Source: Epiperipatus broadwayi (lineage: Eukaryota; Onychophora; Udeonychophora; Euonychophora; Peripatidae). Taken from it: DNA of 64,000 bases. A program made the position numbers and the translations under genes. Positions 13,877-25,053 of this stretch are shown piece after piece. The stretch lies in contig JAQFVV010012423.1 of NCBI GenBank assembly GCA_028023455.1, forward strand, positions 188,001 through 252,000, in the 5' to 3' direction. The notes under the pieces are model-generated. The model was not told the DNA's origin. It was given only the letters and a program-made list of their open reading frames with translations, and made no database searches. Every line of letters starts with the position of its first letter. Positions within the stretch are counted from its first letter, which is position 1.

Positions 13877-14715
13877 GACAATATTCCCACTGCAACTGAA
13901 GTGGTTGCCTTGTTTCTTTCAAGCTATGGCCCCAAATAATAATGAGACATGAATAGAAGTGTTCTGAAAGTGTAACATTGCTGTTAATATAACAACATTT
14001 TTGTCTCCAAATAACTAATGGAGAAATGGACATGTATAATTGGACAGTTTTGTGAACAATAATTTCAGCATAAGAAGTTGGGTTTATGTGTGTAAGTCTG
14101 GAAGGGCAGGTGAATTTTGTGTCACTGCACTTCTGGAACTATTAATATCCCACTCACCTATCCATACATTTATACTTGAATGTTCAAAATCATATGCATT
14201 GAATCAAGTGTATGGGTGCGGATGCGCTTGGCATGCACTGACACTCCCTAAATTTCTTTGTAATGATTCTTGTTGATTGCATTGTAAAACTTATGCCTCT
14301 TGAATCGTCTTGAGGCACAAATAAAGGCATTTGAAAGTAAAAAAAACTCACACAAATTTAAATCACTTGTATACATATAGAGTACCAATACTTCAACTCT
14401 TTAAAGCTTAGCAACTTTCTACCATTTAAATAAGATTATAGCGATGATAATATTTGAATGTTTTTTTTTAAAGACCTTGAATAAACACACATTTAAAAAT
14501 AATAAATACTGTCCAGAAAGTAAATAAATATATATACACATTTTAAACTAAAGCTAAAGAAAAAAATCTATAGTAATTTTCAAACAGAGGGAGCCAAAGA
14601 CTCCAGTTCACTCTGCTACTGACTCCCTGCTTTAGTTACAATTCCAATTGACAAGAGTTATCTCTTAGGTCTTCTTTCACACAAGAATGATAACAACTTT
14701 TTTTACAGTGCTGTT

Positions 14716-15538
14716 AGAAGTAAATGGCAGCCATTCAAGTTTCTAGAGAATTCTATGGAAAAATGTAATTTTCAAGAGGTATTTTGATTGTCTGATTGTT
14801 GGGAGGGTCCCTGAGGGGCTAAATCCCTGAGGGGCTATAGGCCAGAGCTGGGAGAAGAGCGCTGTGGTGATTATTAACAAAAATTGCATAGCTCATTCAT
14901 TTGTTAAAAAGAATAACGTTATTCATGGCAGTTTTATTACTTGCATTATAAACCATAGATTTTACCTAAATTAAGAAATACTTTGCCCAATGGTGATTAG
15001 TTTTTGACTGGATTTAAATATCATTTTCAAGTGTTTCCTTTAACTTTCACCCATACATTCTCTATCGGATCTTTTAAATTGTCTCTCAAAATGTCATTCT
15101 ATTTAAAATGCTCAACACCAAAAGTAGCACTAAATTCAACAAATAGGTTTCTAGAGAAGTCTATTGAAAAATTTGATTTTGAAGGAAAATTAAATTTAAC
15201 TCAACTTTGCTGACTGAATGAGAGTATCTGGTTGTGGGGAGGGTCCCTGGGTGCCTAAATCTTAATCCCTATGTGGGTTGGGGCTATTAGGATGCTGTGG
15301 GTATTGTTACTGAAATGGATATCTCATTTAATTTAGTAGCAATAATAATGTTATACATTGTGATTCAGTGATTGTGTTGTAAACCATAGATTTTATTTAA
15401 TAAATTAATAAATTATTTGCACAACAGTGTATGTTAATGAACCATATTTGAACATTTGATTTCAAAGGTTGCTCTGATTTTCACTCATACATTCTACATC
15501 AAATCTCTTACAGAATCTCTCACAATGTCATTTTAATA
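14716..15538. repeat. Diverged tandem duplication, about 407-bp period
   Basis: TTTCTAGAGAA at 14741 recurs at 15148. In the same order and spacing follow GGGAGGGTCCCTG, TAAACCATAGATTTTA, CATACATTCT and AATGTCATT. The first unit also holds an internal duplication of CCCTGAGGGGCTA (about 14809-14837). The two copies are diverged but collinear. No coding function is seen; the 69-codon ORF inside (15004-15213) spans the unit boundary and is likely fortuitous. Confidence 0.8.
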
Positions 15539-15879
15539 GCAGTGTGGAGCTTCACAAATCGTCGCTAATTTTCGCATTTGACTATTAACAATAGTTAAGC
15601 AACTCATGCATTAGGGCTTCAAGTTTTCATAAGTTATCAGGGTACTGAAACATGATGAATGAAGTTAAATATGCTATTTTAATTTATACATTACTCTATG
15701 TAGATCAGCAATCATCTTGGAAAACTAATATTATGTCATTATGATGCCAATTAATCTTCAAAAATAATAACTGTCATGTAATCTCTACATACTGCAAGAT
15801 CATAGAAAAAATTAAGATAAGAGACTGAATAGTAGCCTCTATGGCAACAATTAAAGACACTTGGGCAATTTATCAGTTG

Positions 15880-16083
15880 CCTAAAACATGAATATTCCAC
15901 CCCTAAAAAATTCAAGAACTCTCAATCACGAACAAACCCTCACAGCCACAAGCTCAAACAGGTATCACTGGAGGTTTAAACACAAGATAAACTATAGATA
16001 GCAATGCGTAATAACCATGAAAATGCATTGTATTTGTCTTGTATATCTAATTGACTAATAAATTCTAATTTAAAAAAAAAAAA
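15880..16083 (+). mobile_element. Possible 3' end of a polyadenylated retro-insert
   Basis: ACTAATAAATTCTAATTT is followed by a 12-13-base A run ending at about 16083. Its wording resembles the 3' end of LINE-B (TCTAATAAATTTT then an A run, read on the minus strand near 18345). It may be a 3'-only fragment of the LINE-B family. The upstream boundary is not visible. Confidence 0.35.
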
Positions 16084-16477
16084 TCTGTAGTAATCTGGCA
16101 CCCTAGGTTAAAAAATATATATAACTAGTTCCCTCTTCCCCTTTCCATTGAAACATATTTTTGAAAAAGTGATGCTGGTTTAAAGATAAATTTATGTTCG
16201 ATCCAATTTTTTATTTCTATTTTTCTAGGAAAAAAAATAAAATGGCAGTCATGTAACAAACTTATTAATTTATGGATTTTTTTTTTATCCAAGTACATTT
16301 TTTTTTTCAATTTTATTTGTAAATATGTGTGTGTATTGTTTTATTGTATATATTTTGCTCAATGCATTTATATATTAAATATTATATAAAAACTGTTAAG
16401 CATATGCAATTGTATACTAAAATAATAAAGTATAGCAGTCAGAAAATGATATGAATTCTCTTATAATTTGTCTAGAT

Positions 16478-16571
16478 CAGGGCTGGACATATTTTTCAGG
16501 GCAAGGGCTACTTGTAATATTTTCCATAACAATTCACTTATATATTGCATGCATGATTTTAAAATGACTTT

Positions 16572-16610
<39 letters not shown>

Positions 16611-17405
16611 CCCCCCCCCCCCCCCCCCCCCCCTCCCCCCAAAACCTCGAAAAAAAAACCACAAAAAAAAATACAAAATGTGTTATTTTTTTTTCCTTCT
16701 TACAATCAAAATAAAAAAAAAAGAGAAAAATGAAAGAGAGTAAAAAAAACTGTGGTTTTTAAAAAACCATCTGGAAAAAAAACGGTAGAAGTTTTTTAAC
16801 TTTTTTTTTTAATATATATATATTAGAAGTGATGCATGTGCCCAACATATATAACATATATATTCATCATTGTGAAAAAAGTTCTTCCCATTCTATACTA
16901 AAATTGTATATCTTTCTTTTCTTTGAAATTGTTTCAGACATTACACCCCTTTTTTGCAAGTATGATAAAATATTAATTTTTTATAATAAATTAATTAAAT
17001 TTTTGCATCTGTCGCAACAAAAAAACACATTTATTAGCTTTATGACTGATTGAATGTATTCAATGCTTCTGGTTGCTTCTTTGCATTACATTGTGAGCAT
17101 AATCAGATACATAAATTTATAATCGAAATATGAATCATCTTAAATTTCAAACAAAGGCATATATGATATATGATGCATTCATTGTCAAATGTGTAACCAC
17201 TCACCACCACCTTGGTTGAGAAGAACTAATTATTGCTTACATTATCAATATATGTGGAGAAAATGCATTTCTTTTATATGTAGCTATCCGATCTAGCACA
17301 ATGTAATGCCACTTACCTTTATTTTTTGTTTATTTTAGATACTCACTCTAACATTACTTGGCAGTCCACCAGTGGAACATTATATTAATGTTATGCCTAC
17401 CCCTG
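16478..17405. mobile_element. Non-autonomous hAT element (Buster-type target site)
   Basis: The left end CAGGGCTGGACATA and the inverted right end CAGGGGTAGGCATA match at 11 of 14 positions. Perfect 8-bp target duplications GTCTAGAT flank it at 16470-16477 and 17406-17413. An 8-bp TSD and CAG ends are hallmarks of hAT transposons, and the TSD fits the Buster pattern nnnTAnnn. The 928-bp interior has no transposase. It contains a (TA)n plus poly-C tract and many A/T runs, so it must have moved using a transposase supplied elsewhere. Strand is arbitrary without an ORF. Confidence 0.85.
16575..16640. repeat. (TA)n followed by poly-C tract
   Basis: About 16 TA units run directly into about 32 C residues broken by one T, then A-rich sequence. 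The tract lies inside the hAT element. The Pro-rich and Gly-rich ORFs read through it on the two strands are artefacts. Confidence 0.95.
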
Positions 17406-17915
17406 GTCTAGATGGTAGTTATTGAACGTGAGAGAACCTTCTGTATTTATAAATTAAAAATTTTTAATTGATACAAAGATCATGTTTCTATTTTGTCTTT
17501 TGATCAATATTGTTTGTTGTTCTTTTTTTAAATAAAAAATAAATAAAAAGCTTCCACTTACTAAAATATGTAAGTGCATGGAGAGTATGTGTGACATATT
17601 TCTAAATCAGCTACATAAAGTAATACTAATTTATAAATATGCATGTCAATTAAAAATAAGGTGGCAAACTAATACAGTCTGGAGATACATACAATATATA
17701 TTACAATTAATAATAATATAGTAAGTTATATAATTGATTAAAATTATTTAGGTATTTAATTTATTTGAGTATGTATCAGCATATGATTGTTTTAAAAACA
17801 CAAGAAATTTATAATAAAAGGGAGAAGAATTATATTGTTAAATTATTCTTAATTTGATAAAAATTATATTGTGGCAAATTTTGTAGACTAAAAATGCTAA
17901 ATCAATAGATATGCA

Positions 17916-17951
17916 TCTAAGTTTTATATATATATATATATATATAAAACT

Positions 17952-17998
<47 letters not shown>
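17916..17998. repeat. Palindrome around (TA)n plus second (TA)n
   Basis: TAAGTTTTATATA and TATATAAAACTTA are perfect inverted copies around a TA core (17918-17952). A second TA tract of about 22 units follows at 17954-17997. It could extrude as a cruciform. Confidence 0.85.
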
Positions 17999-18002
<4 letters not shown>

Positions 18003-18317
18003 AGCCTTGTATGTTAACATATCCCCCTGTCATGTTTTTGATCTGAAATCCAAATCTAGATTGGATGAAATTTGAACATTTTGTTATAAATAGATTTCAA
18101 TATTTTTATTTTAAATAAACCACAGCAGCTATATATTTCTTTATTGGTGGATAAATGAGTATTTAGCTATTCACAACCAACAAGATTCACAACAACAACA
18201 AAAAAAAACTAAGCTTTATCTATCAGTCATTCTTTTATTTTTTTATAATCCTTTATTTCCTTTTTTTAAAAAAATATTTATATAGCAAAAACGAATTTTG
18301 ATTTTATTAAATTAACA

Positions 18318-21125
18318 TTTTTTTTATTAAAATAAATGAAAATTTATTAGATACAATTGAACATGTTTATTTATACATAGCTATATTCTTTTTACACTGT
18401 TGCAAAGCATTCACTCTGTAGAACTTGCTGTGGTCTGAGACTGGGAGCCATTTCTCTCAATCACTCCACTGGGAGGGTGACATTAGCCCAGGTTTTATGG
18501 AAAAGCCAATCCGGAGCCAGCAATCTATCTCTGTTCCAGAGCACTTGAGTAATTTGATATAGATGTTGCAGACATTGTGAGTGGCATTTTTAAATATACA
18601 CTTGCATCTGGATAACCAGATTGTAAAGATTAAAATAATGGCAATTCTGATTTTTGAAAATATGCCACTCTTTATAGCCTTTTGAATGCCTAAAACTTTT
18701 CTAATATTGAGCGACACACTTTCGTTAATAATGGATCTGATCGGCTTGAGAAAAGGGCAGAAATACAGGTGATAAATTGTCTCATCTCCTGTGGCACATA
18801 GTTGGCATTGAGGATTGATCTAGCTAAACCCTCTTTTCCACACTAGAAAATGATTTGTTGTCAGGGAGGAAAGGTTGATCTTTAGCAGAAAGTCAATATA
18901 TTTTGGTTCTAAGAACCAATTTTTTTAATTTTTTTATGAGTTGTTTATTGTTTAATCCTAGATCATTCTGTAAAATGGTTTGATTGGTGTATTTGAGTTT
19001 GTATGTCTGCCAATAGGACTTTTTTTCTCTATTGTATGTTGCGTTATGTTTGCTGAGTTTCTGACATAAGTCCATATATCTGTCATCCATTTTCTGGTGA
19101 GCGGAGGAGGTGTATCTGTGAGCTCCACTATCAGAATGAGGTTTAGATTTGTTTGTTCAAGGCTGGCCACACACAGCACTCCTAGAGCTTTTTGGAGATA
19201 CAGGATGGACACTGAATGCTGGCCGAGCCCATTTGATTCTTTGGGCATTTGAGCTTTAGCCATGCTTATGGCGACAACTTTTCCATTCCAAAGCAGCCTA
19301 GAGCATAACAAGTTCATTGATCATTCAAACGTTTTGGTGGGTTTTATGAATGGCAGATAGTAGCTTATTTTGGGGAGACTAGCATGTTGAGTAAGACAAC
19401 CTTGCTGGATAGTGATATTGAAATTCTTGACAGCGAACTGACTACCTTTCTTGTTTTGTCTAGTATTGAGTTCAAGATGTCCTTTGACATGGCTAATCTA
19501 GACTTGGCAATGGCACATCCCAGAAATTATTGTGGCTGGGCCATGACTATTGAGGGAATTGTTATACCTGTTTTGATTTTCCAGATGGAAGATTTATTGT
19601 AGCTGACTTTAAGATTTAGTTTTTTGGCATATTTGTTTATGATTTGTATTACAGTTTGAAGCTGGGACTTGTGAGGAATGAATATGGAAACATCATCAAC
19701 ATATGAGATGTGGTGAACTGGGTGTTTCAGTGCTGGCACATATATGCCCAGTGTATTGCATTCTATTTCCATGAGAAAGGGGTTAAGGTACATTATGAAG
19801 CAGAGGGTAGCCAAAGGGTATGGATAGATGTGGTCTGAATCCCTCAGAAAGCTTTCCATCTAGAGAGATAAATATCGATCTGTTGAACAGTAAATTGCTA
19901 ATAATATGGATGTAAACTTCGGGCACTTAATAATCAGGAGGGTTTGTAGTAAGATTAATGGAATGACATTGTCAAATGCTGAGGAAAAGTCTAGTTGAAT
20001 AACTAATGGGTTTGATTTTCTTTATAGTCTGACATGTTCAGAAAGTAGTATGAAGTGCTGGACTGCATTACTGGTGGAAGCACCTTTGCAGGTGAATTGA
20101 TATTTGGAGATGTGTCTATATATCTATTCTTGTATACAATCTTTAACTAGGGATTCTATTGTTTTAATGAGGAGTGAATCATGGAAATTGGGTGTATGTT
20201 TATTAGCTTTGAGGGGTTGATTTGTTTTCTTAAGAAAGGCACCAGAGTGACTGGGTAGAGGTCAGGGATGTTCTGGAAGTCCCCGGTGAGGACATTGATC
20301 ATTTGTCAGACTATGGGTGCAGTGTATTGGCTCAGATGCAGCACAAATCTTGGGATATCAGGTAGTCCTGGATGTGTGTCCTCGGGTAATTTTGTAGCTT
20401 TTGTACTATTTGTGGTTAGGTGATATTGTGATTAGTGTTTTTGTCTAGTTCTCCCCAAACCCTCCCAATATCAAAGTTATAGCTTTGTAGCTCATGTTGA
20501 AAATGGTTATAGATTTTGGAAAGCAATACTGAACCACTATAACAATGTTGATTTATGGAAATTATCAAAGGTGTCAGCCTTTTGGAAGTTCCCAGTGCCC
20601 ATCTGATGTAGCAGCATGTCTAATTATGTCGATTATTTAAAAAAGATTTTAGATCTTTTGGTGGCCACATATTGTGCAAAGACTTTTTGTTTGTGATAGT
20701 ATTGCAATTTAAGGTCCATGATGTCTTGGACAGTAGCATCTGTGTGAGAGAGTTCACTTAGCCTGTTAGTAATGTTGTCTAGATCTTTTAAGAGCTGGTT
20801 GGGTCCTTTGGTTTTCTGTGTGTGGAAGTCAATCAGAGAGCTCATTATTCTGACAAACACTGACCATGCTTGGATAGGTGGCAGAGAAAGGATTTTAATT
20901 TTATTAAATAAGATGTACACTTCGGAAAAAATCCCTTCAGGCGCTGCAACTTTGTTTAGTAGTCTTATGGTGTGAGAAAAATTTGTTTGAACCAATGTGT
21001 TTTGGTTAATTTGCAGTGATATTAACAGTGCCAGGTGATCTGAGAAAGGCACATATTGCAATTGGGCATTGAGATCAAAATGTATGTCAGGGGAATAGTA
21101 GAGCAGATCTATTAGAGATCTCATA
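18318..21125 (-). mobile_element. LINE-B: 5'-truncated non-LTR retrotransposon related to LINE-A
   Basis: Read on the minus strand, the element enters near the end of its endonuclease (FSDHLALLISL, about 21030-21060) and runs through RT, linker and C-terminal zinc finger. It ends in a tail marked by a TAATAAA-like signal and an A run at about 18318-18326. The stretch after SDH aligns collinearly with LINE-A, for example FNKIKILSLPPIQAW against FNRIKLLSLPAIRGW, so the two are the same lineage but clearly different families. Truncation at the 5' end is typical of target-primed reverse transcription. No target duplication could be identified with confidence. Confidence 0.85.
18457..21124 (-). 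pseudogene. LINE-B ORF2 remnant (end of EN, RT with YVDD, C-terminal CCHC)
   Basis: Segments on the minus strand in protein order: 21124-20633 (end of endonuclease and linker); 20632-19860 (fingers and palm, several stops, with LVIQLDFSSAFD as RT motif A near 19980-20010); 19859-19527 (palm with SYVDDVSIF, YVDD at 19703-19692); 19317-18958 (connection region, LLWNGKVV and NGLGQHSV); about 18815-18762 (zinc finger CQLCATGDETIYHLYFC); and 18717-18457 (C-terminal tail, FTIWLSRCKC, matching FVIWLARNKV of LINE-A). Both catalytic Asp motifs of RT are preserved, unlike the first one in LINE-A. Frameshifts and stops make it non-functional. Confidence 0.82.
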
Positions 21126-22315
21126 TTTTTAGTTTATAGCAAATTTGCATCTTTCACAGTTATTAAAAATAAAATATAATCTACTGCATATTACTATTTT
21201 GTTTTATTATATTTTAGTTTGTGTTCTATCGTTATTTTATATAAGTTTACTCACTCAGGTTATATTCTTTGATTGTTAATTAATTCGTAAATATTTATGT
21301 ATTTATCTGTTGTTTTTTGCTTTGTCTATATATCTTAAAACATAAAAAATTTGCATCACTTTTCCAAACCCTACTTAATTTAAATTATTTATGCATATTT
21401 AATTATCCATAAATTCAGAATTACACTCTGATGTAGATTATTAAATGTGAAATGAAACCAAATAAGTAAAAAATATTATTTTTAGTTTGGCCTTGAATAA
21501 TACATTCGTCTCATTTTCTATCATTATTTGCTTATTTTAAATATAGATTTTTTAAAATGGTCTTATGCTAATAATACTTTTTTTATATATATATATCAGA
21601 ATCTAAACATCACGTTTCATAACTATATAGTTATATTTTAAAATAAAAAAGTACAGTTTTTTTAAATATAATAATCTATCAGTGATTGAACGATTTTTTT
21701 TTCTACTACTTTTTTTTTCATCATCTGGTTTAAAGAAAGAGAAGTATCCTCTTTATTGATTTTAATCCCATAAAATGATTTTGCTCAATATAAATCTATT
21801 AAACATTACTATGCATTAAAATCAGTAATCTATTGTCCATCTTTTTTATTTGTGGAAATCGAATGGTAGATCTAAGGAGACCAGATAATCATATGATTAT
21901 TGACTTTTAGTAACAACACATTTATTTTATGCTATAGTTTAAAATTTTGAACACACAAATTTTGAACCCTGGCCAATAGACTTGTGTAGATATATAAATC
22001 TATCATTAATTTAGTACCTAAATATTTTAGTGACTTCAGATATATGTCAATTATAAGTGCTTTTAAATCTTTGTAAAAAAAACAACTACAATTCCTAAAA
22101 TATATGATTACTAATCTATTTTAAGAGCGATATGTCTATATAAGCATCAATCATAAAATTTAGACATAATTTTACATAAAACTTTATTCATGCATTTTCA
22201 TGCAAGTCAACGGATTTTCTTTTCATTTGTTTAAATTTAATTTCTCAAATGGAAATTTAATAGACAAAATAAAATATATACTAATGGAATCTGAGTAAAA
22301 TAATAATAATGGTGA
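21126..22315. other. AT-rich stretch without recognisable gene
   Basis: T-rich runs and a short TA tract near 21587-21596. No domain-bearing ORF or transposon end is recognised. Confidence 0.5.
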
Positions 22316-22320
22316 TGACG

Positions 22321-22375
<55 letters not shown>

Positions 22376-22408
22376 CAACAACAACAACAAAAGTAATAAT
22401 AATAATAT
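22316..22408. repeat. (ATA)n then (ACA)n trinucleotide microsatellite
   Basis: About 17 AAT-type units lead into seven AAC units and then a short AAT run. Read backwards it gives a poly-Tyr ORF, which I reject as coding. Confidence 0.95.
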
Positions 22409-23121
22409 CTATTTTTAACATATAAAAATAATATTATTTTTTTTCTTGGTTTTAAAACTTTGAATAAATATAACAAAATAGATTAAACAATATTCAAAAT
22501 GCATTGACTTTTTTTTCTTTTTCTTTTTCTGCAAAGCTAAATTAAAAGTAGACCACGAAGGAATGCATTTTAATATATTTCCAAAATGGCATTCATTAAC
22601 GGTTTATTTAACTAATTTATAAGTATTTATTTCGTTTGATAAAAGATTTTGCAGATAGATAGGTGATTTAAACAGGTTAAACAATCCATGTAACATAATT
22701 ATAATGATGATTAATGATGATGATGACGATATCCTTTTCTAATATAGGCAGGAAAGCTTAGAAGCTTAGTTGAACAGAAAAATAACAGATAATTATAATA
22801 TGATAAATGAACTCATAAGAATTATATAATATTATTTTTCAAAACAAGAGGATGATAAAGAAGAATTAAATTGGAAAACATCTATATTTAATACATATAA
22901 TAAAGAAAGATTATAAGAATTTCGTTTCATTTTTCAAATCAATCCTCATGATAAATATTCATTAAATTTTATAAAATTTAAATATTGACATAGTATATAT
23001 ACTTAAGGTAGATGCAATTAAAGGGTATTTGAAGCCCAGACTTTCAAGCTCCCTTCAATGATCCACTCTATCCAATATAACTGGTACACATGATCACATA
23101 CATGTGCCAAACATATAAATG

Positions 23122-23174
23122 ATCTCCGATATATGTATTTGATGCAGAACCAGTACTCATCAGTTGGTCCAGAT
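23122..23174 (-). ncRNA. Decayed hammerhead ribozyme, left arm
   Basis: The minus strand has the same layout as the right-arm ribozyme: AUCU (23174-23171), GGA, CCAA, CUGAUGA (23163-23157), stem II region, AAA, UACAUAUA, UCGG and AGAU (23125-23122). The GAAA becomes CAAA, so the catalytic G12 is lost. Stem II is mispaired, and one stem I pair is broken (UCGG against CCAA). It is expected to be inactive. The shared stem I and core support common descent with the right-arm copy. Confidence 0.65.
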
Positions 23175-23413
23175 CATCATCTCCCACACATTTATATAAT
23201 CAGGGCTCAGTTTATATTAAGGTAGAAAATCTGCACACTTTAATGGACAGACTTCAATTCTCTTCATTTTCCAACTCTTCGGCCATCCATACCACTGAAA
23301 ATTTGTTGTTGGAATTCTCAAAGCTGTTGTTGATGCTAATATTATAGTCATATCTATGTGTAGATTTGCAATCTTAATATAAACTGGGCACTGATTATGT
23401 GTGAAAGATGATG

Positions 23414-23466
23414 ATCTGGACCAACTGATGAGTGCTGTTTCAGCATGAAATACATATATTGGAGAT
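23414..23466 (+). ncRNA. Type I hammerhead ribozyme candidate, right arm, core conserved
   Basis: Core CUGAUGA is at 23425-23431 and GAAA at 23447-23450. Stem II (23432-23446) is GUGCU, loop GUUUC, AGCAU: five pairs, the first a G-U wobble. Stem III is short (A23450 and UAC..AUAU, two or three pairs). Stem I is CCAA (23421-23424) with UUGG (23459-23462), then, after a GGA bulge, AUCU (23414-23417) with AGAU (23463-23466). Predicted cleavage follows A23458, in the context AUA. All invariant residues I can check (C3, U4, G5, A6, G8, A9, G12, A13, A14, the A15.1-U16.1 pair and an H at 17) are present. Very short stem III is known for animal hammerheads, which usually act as dimers. Confidence 0.72.
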
Positions 23467-24986
23467 TATTTATCTTTTTCACATATATGTGGCCATGTGT
23501 ATTGGTTGTGTAATATGGAGTGGATGATTAAAGGGAGCTTGAAAATACTGACATATAGTAAAATTTCATTCTTAATAAAATTAAGCCCTATTTTGCCTTT
23601 TGAAAGTTGTTATTTATAACTTTAAGTACTTAGGACGTCCATTTTCCATTCAATTACTAGATTAATCAGTTTTTTTACAATCTTATCCTAGTTCATTTGA
23701 TTTGCATTAATAATAATTGACTGCACATATATTTAACTTCCCAAATTTAATAAAAGGCAATTAATAAAATAAAATGTAGAGAATGTAGGAAACTTAATTT
23801 GTATAAAAATTCATAAAGAATTACACATATTTTATCTCTTAAATTTAATAATAAACGAAATAAAATATTGAGAAAAGAACAAATATGTTAAACTTATAAT
23901 TTGTAGCAAAAATGATTATACATAACACATGTATTTCAACTGTATGTTTAATGGTAAAAATTATTGAAATAAAAGGCAGAATAGAACAAATGGCGAATTT
24001 ATCATTTGTAATAAATAGTTTATAAATAAGCATATGCATTTTAACTTTAAAATAAATATTAGGTAATTATAAAATGTTGAAATTATAGCAAATATAGCAA
24101 ACTTTGATATTAATTAATAATAATATACAAAGAACTAATAGAAACATAAACTTTGCTTATGGATACAAATTTCCAAATGAGCTTTTCTTTCATGCATAAA
24201 ACATAGGCTAGATACATAATTGGATGATATTGATAATATTAAGACTGAGGACCTGAATTTTTAATCTAAACTCACTATTTGATGTAAATTACATAATATT
24301 GAATTAGATATCTTCACATATTAACAATCAAACTTTTTCTTTCCTTACATAATTTTCAATTGGAATCATATGACTAAAAATATATATGAAAAGTTGGGAG
24401 GCTCCACCCACTTTTGGTGGAATTTATTGAAACATTTGTAAAGAAATATCTGTAAAGGAATATGCATATGAAAAATCTTAAAACATTTCTAATAATTTCA
24501 TCTCTGATAAATTTTTATTTAAAATGATGTATCTAGAAAGTTCAAAATTATTACAGAAAAAATTCTACTGCAGTGTTTCTTTTGCTCACATGTATGAATG
24601 TGCTTGCACATATGCATAAAAGTATATAGAGATGGATATAAATGCAAGATATGGTAAATATAGGTGTACTAATAGTTTACATTTTAACAATTTAGACTTC
24701 ATTGTTTGACTTAATCCTTCAATACTAGTTAATGCAATATAAAAAATATATTTAAATTCTTTCTTCTCAACTTTTCTTTAACATAAACAACTTATACTAC
24801 ATATGTGTGTTGAACATGGTAATAAAATTACTTTACTGCAAGCTGAAATCATATTAAATACTGTTTGCTATTAATATTCAAACTTTTATAACATAATTCG
24901 GATAATACAATCAATTCTTTTATAAGTAATTCGTGTAACACAATCTATTATATAATTAATAAATTACAAAGCCATAATATTGTGAC

Positions 24987-25053
24987 TAAATATTTAAGCA
25001 GTCTTTGTTAGTTCATTATGATTGAACATTTAAGAAATCTTTGTTAGTTCATT
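24987..25053 (+). repeat. Short tandem duplication, 36-bp period
   Basis: TCTTTGTTAGTTCATT at 25002 recurs at 25038, with similar ATTTAAG-type sequence before each copy. Confidence 0.85.

Larger units (their letters stand above)
7190..14348 (+). mobile_element. LINE-A: near full-length, decayed non-LTR retrotransposon
   Basis: About 7 kb of visibly less AT-rich sequence holds two consecutive retrotransposon ORFs followed by a 0.8-kb 3' UTR. That UTR has an AATAAA near 14320 and ends in an A-run at 14341-14348. ORF1 carries zinc knuckles. ORF2 carries an APE-type endonuclease, a reverse transcriptase with YMDD and a C-terminal CCHC. This order is known for ORF1/ORF2 non-LTR elements. Region C-terminal to RT (LNAAVLPKITYF, then a Trp-Gly and GLGL block) recalls the Tx1/L1 group, but clade assignment needs a tree. 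Frameshifts and stops in both ORFs mean it cannot act alone. The 5' end is uncertain: I place it between 7190 and 7400, where composition changes. LINE-B at 18318-21125 is a diverged relative on the other strand. Confidence 0.88.
23038..23549. mobile_element. Foldback element with hammerhead-like ribozymes in both arms (retrozyme-like)
   Basis: The left arm 23038-23235 is an inverted copy of the right arm 23359-23549, around a 123-base spacer. Matching blocks in order are TTCAAGCTCCCTT, GTATTT, ACTCATCAGTTGGTCCAGAT and CAGTTTATATTAAG. By eye identity is roughly three-quarters to four-fifths, with small indels. Each arm holds a complete hammerhead layout near its middle. Hammerhead-bearing small retroelements (retrozymes, and ribozymes in Penelope-like elements) are known in animals, usually as direct tandem repeats. 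A head-to-head inverted pair is unusual. No ORF is present and no clear target duplication is seen. Confidence 0.75.

Noticed and set aside
22237-22476. Poly-Tyr/poly-Cys ORF
   Set aside because: It is the AAT/AAC microsatellite read backwards.
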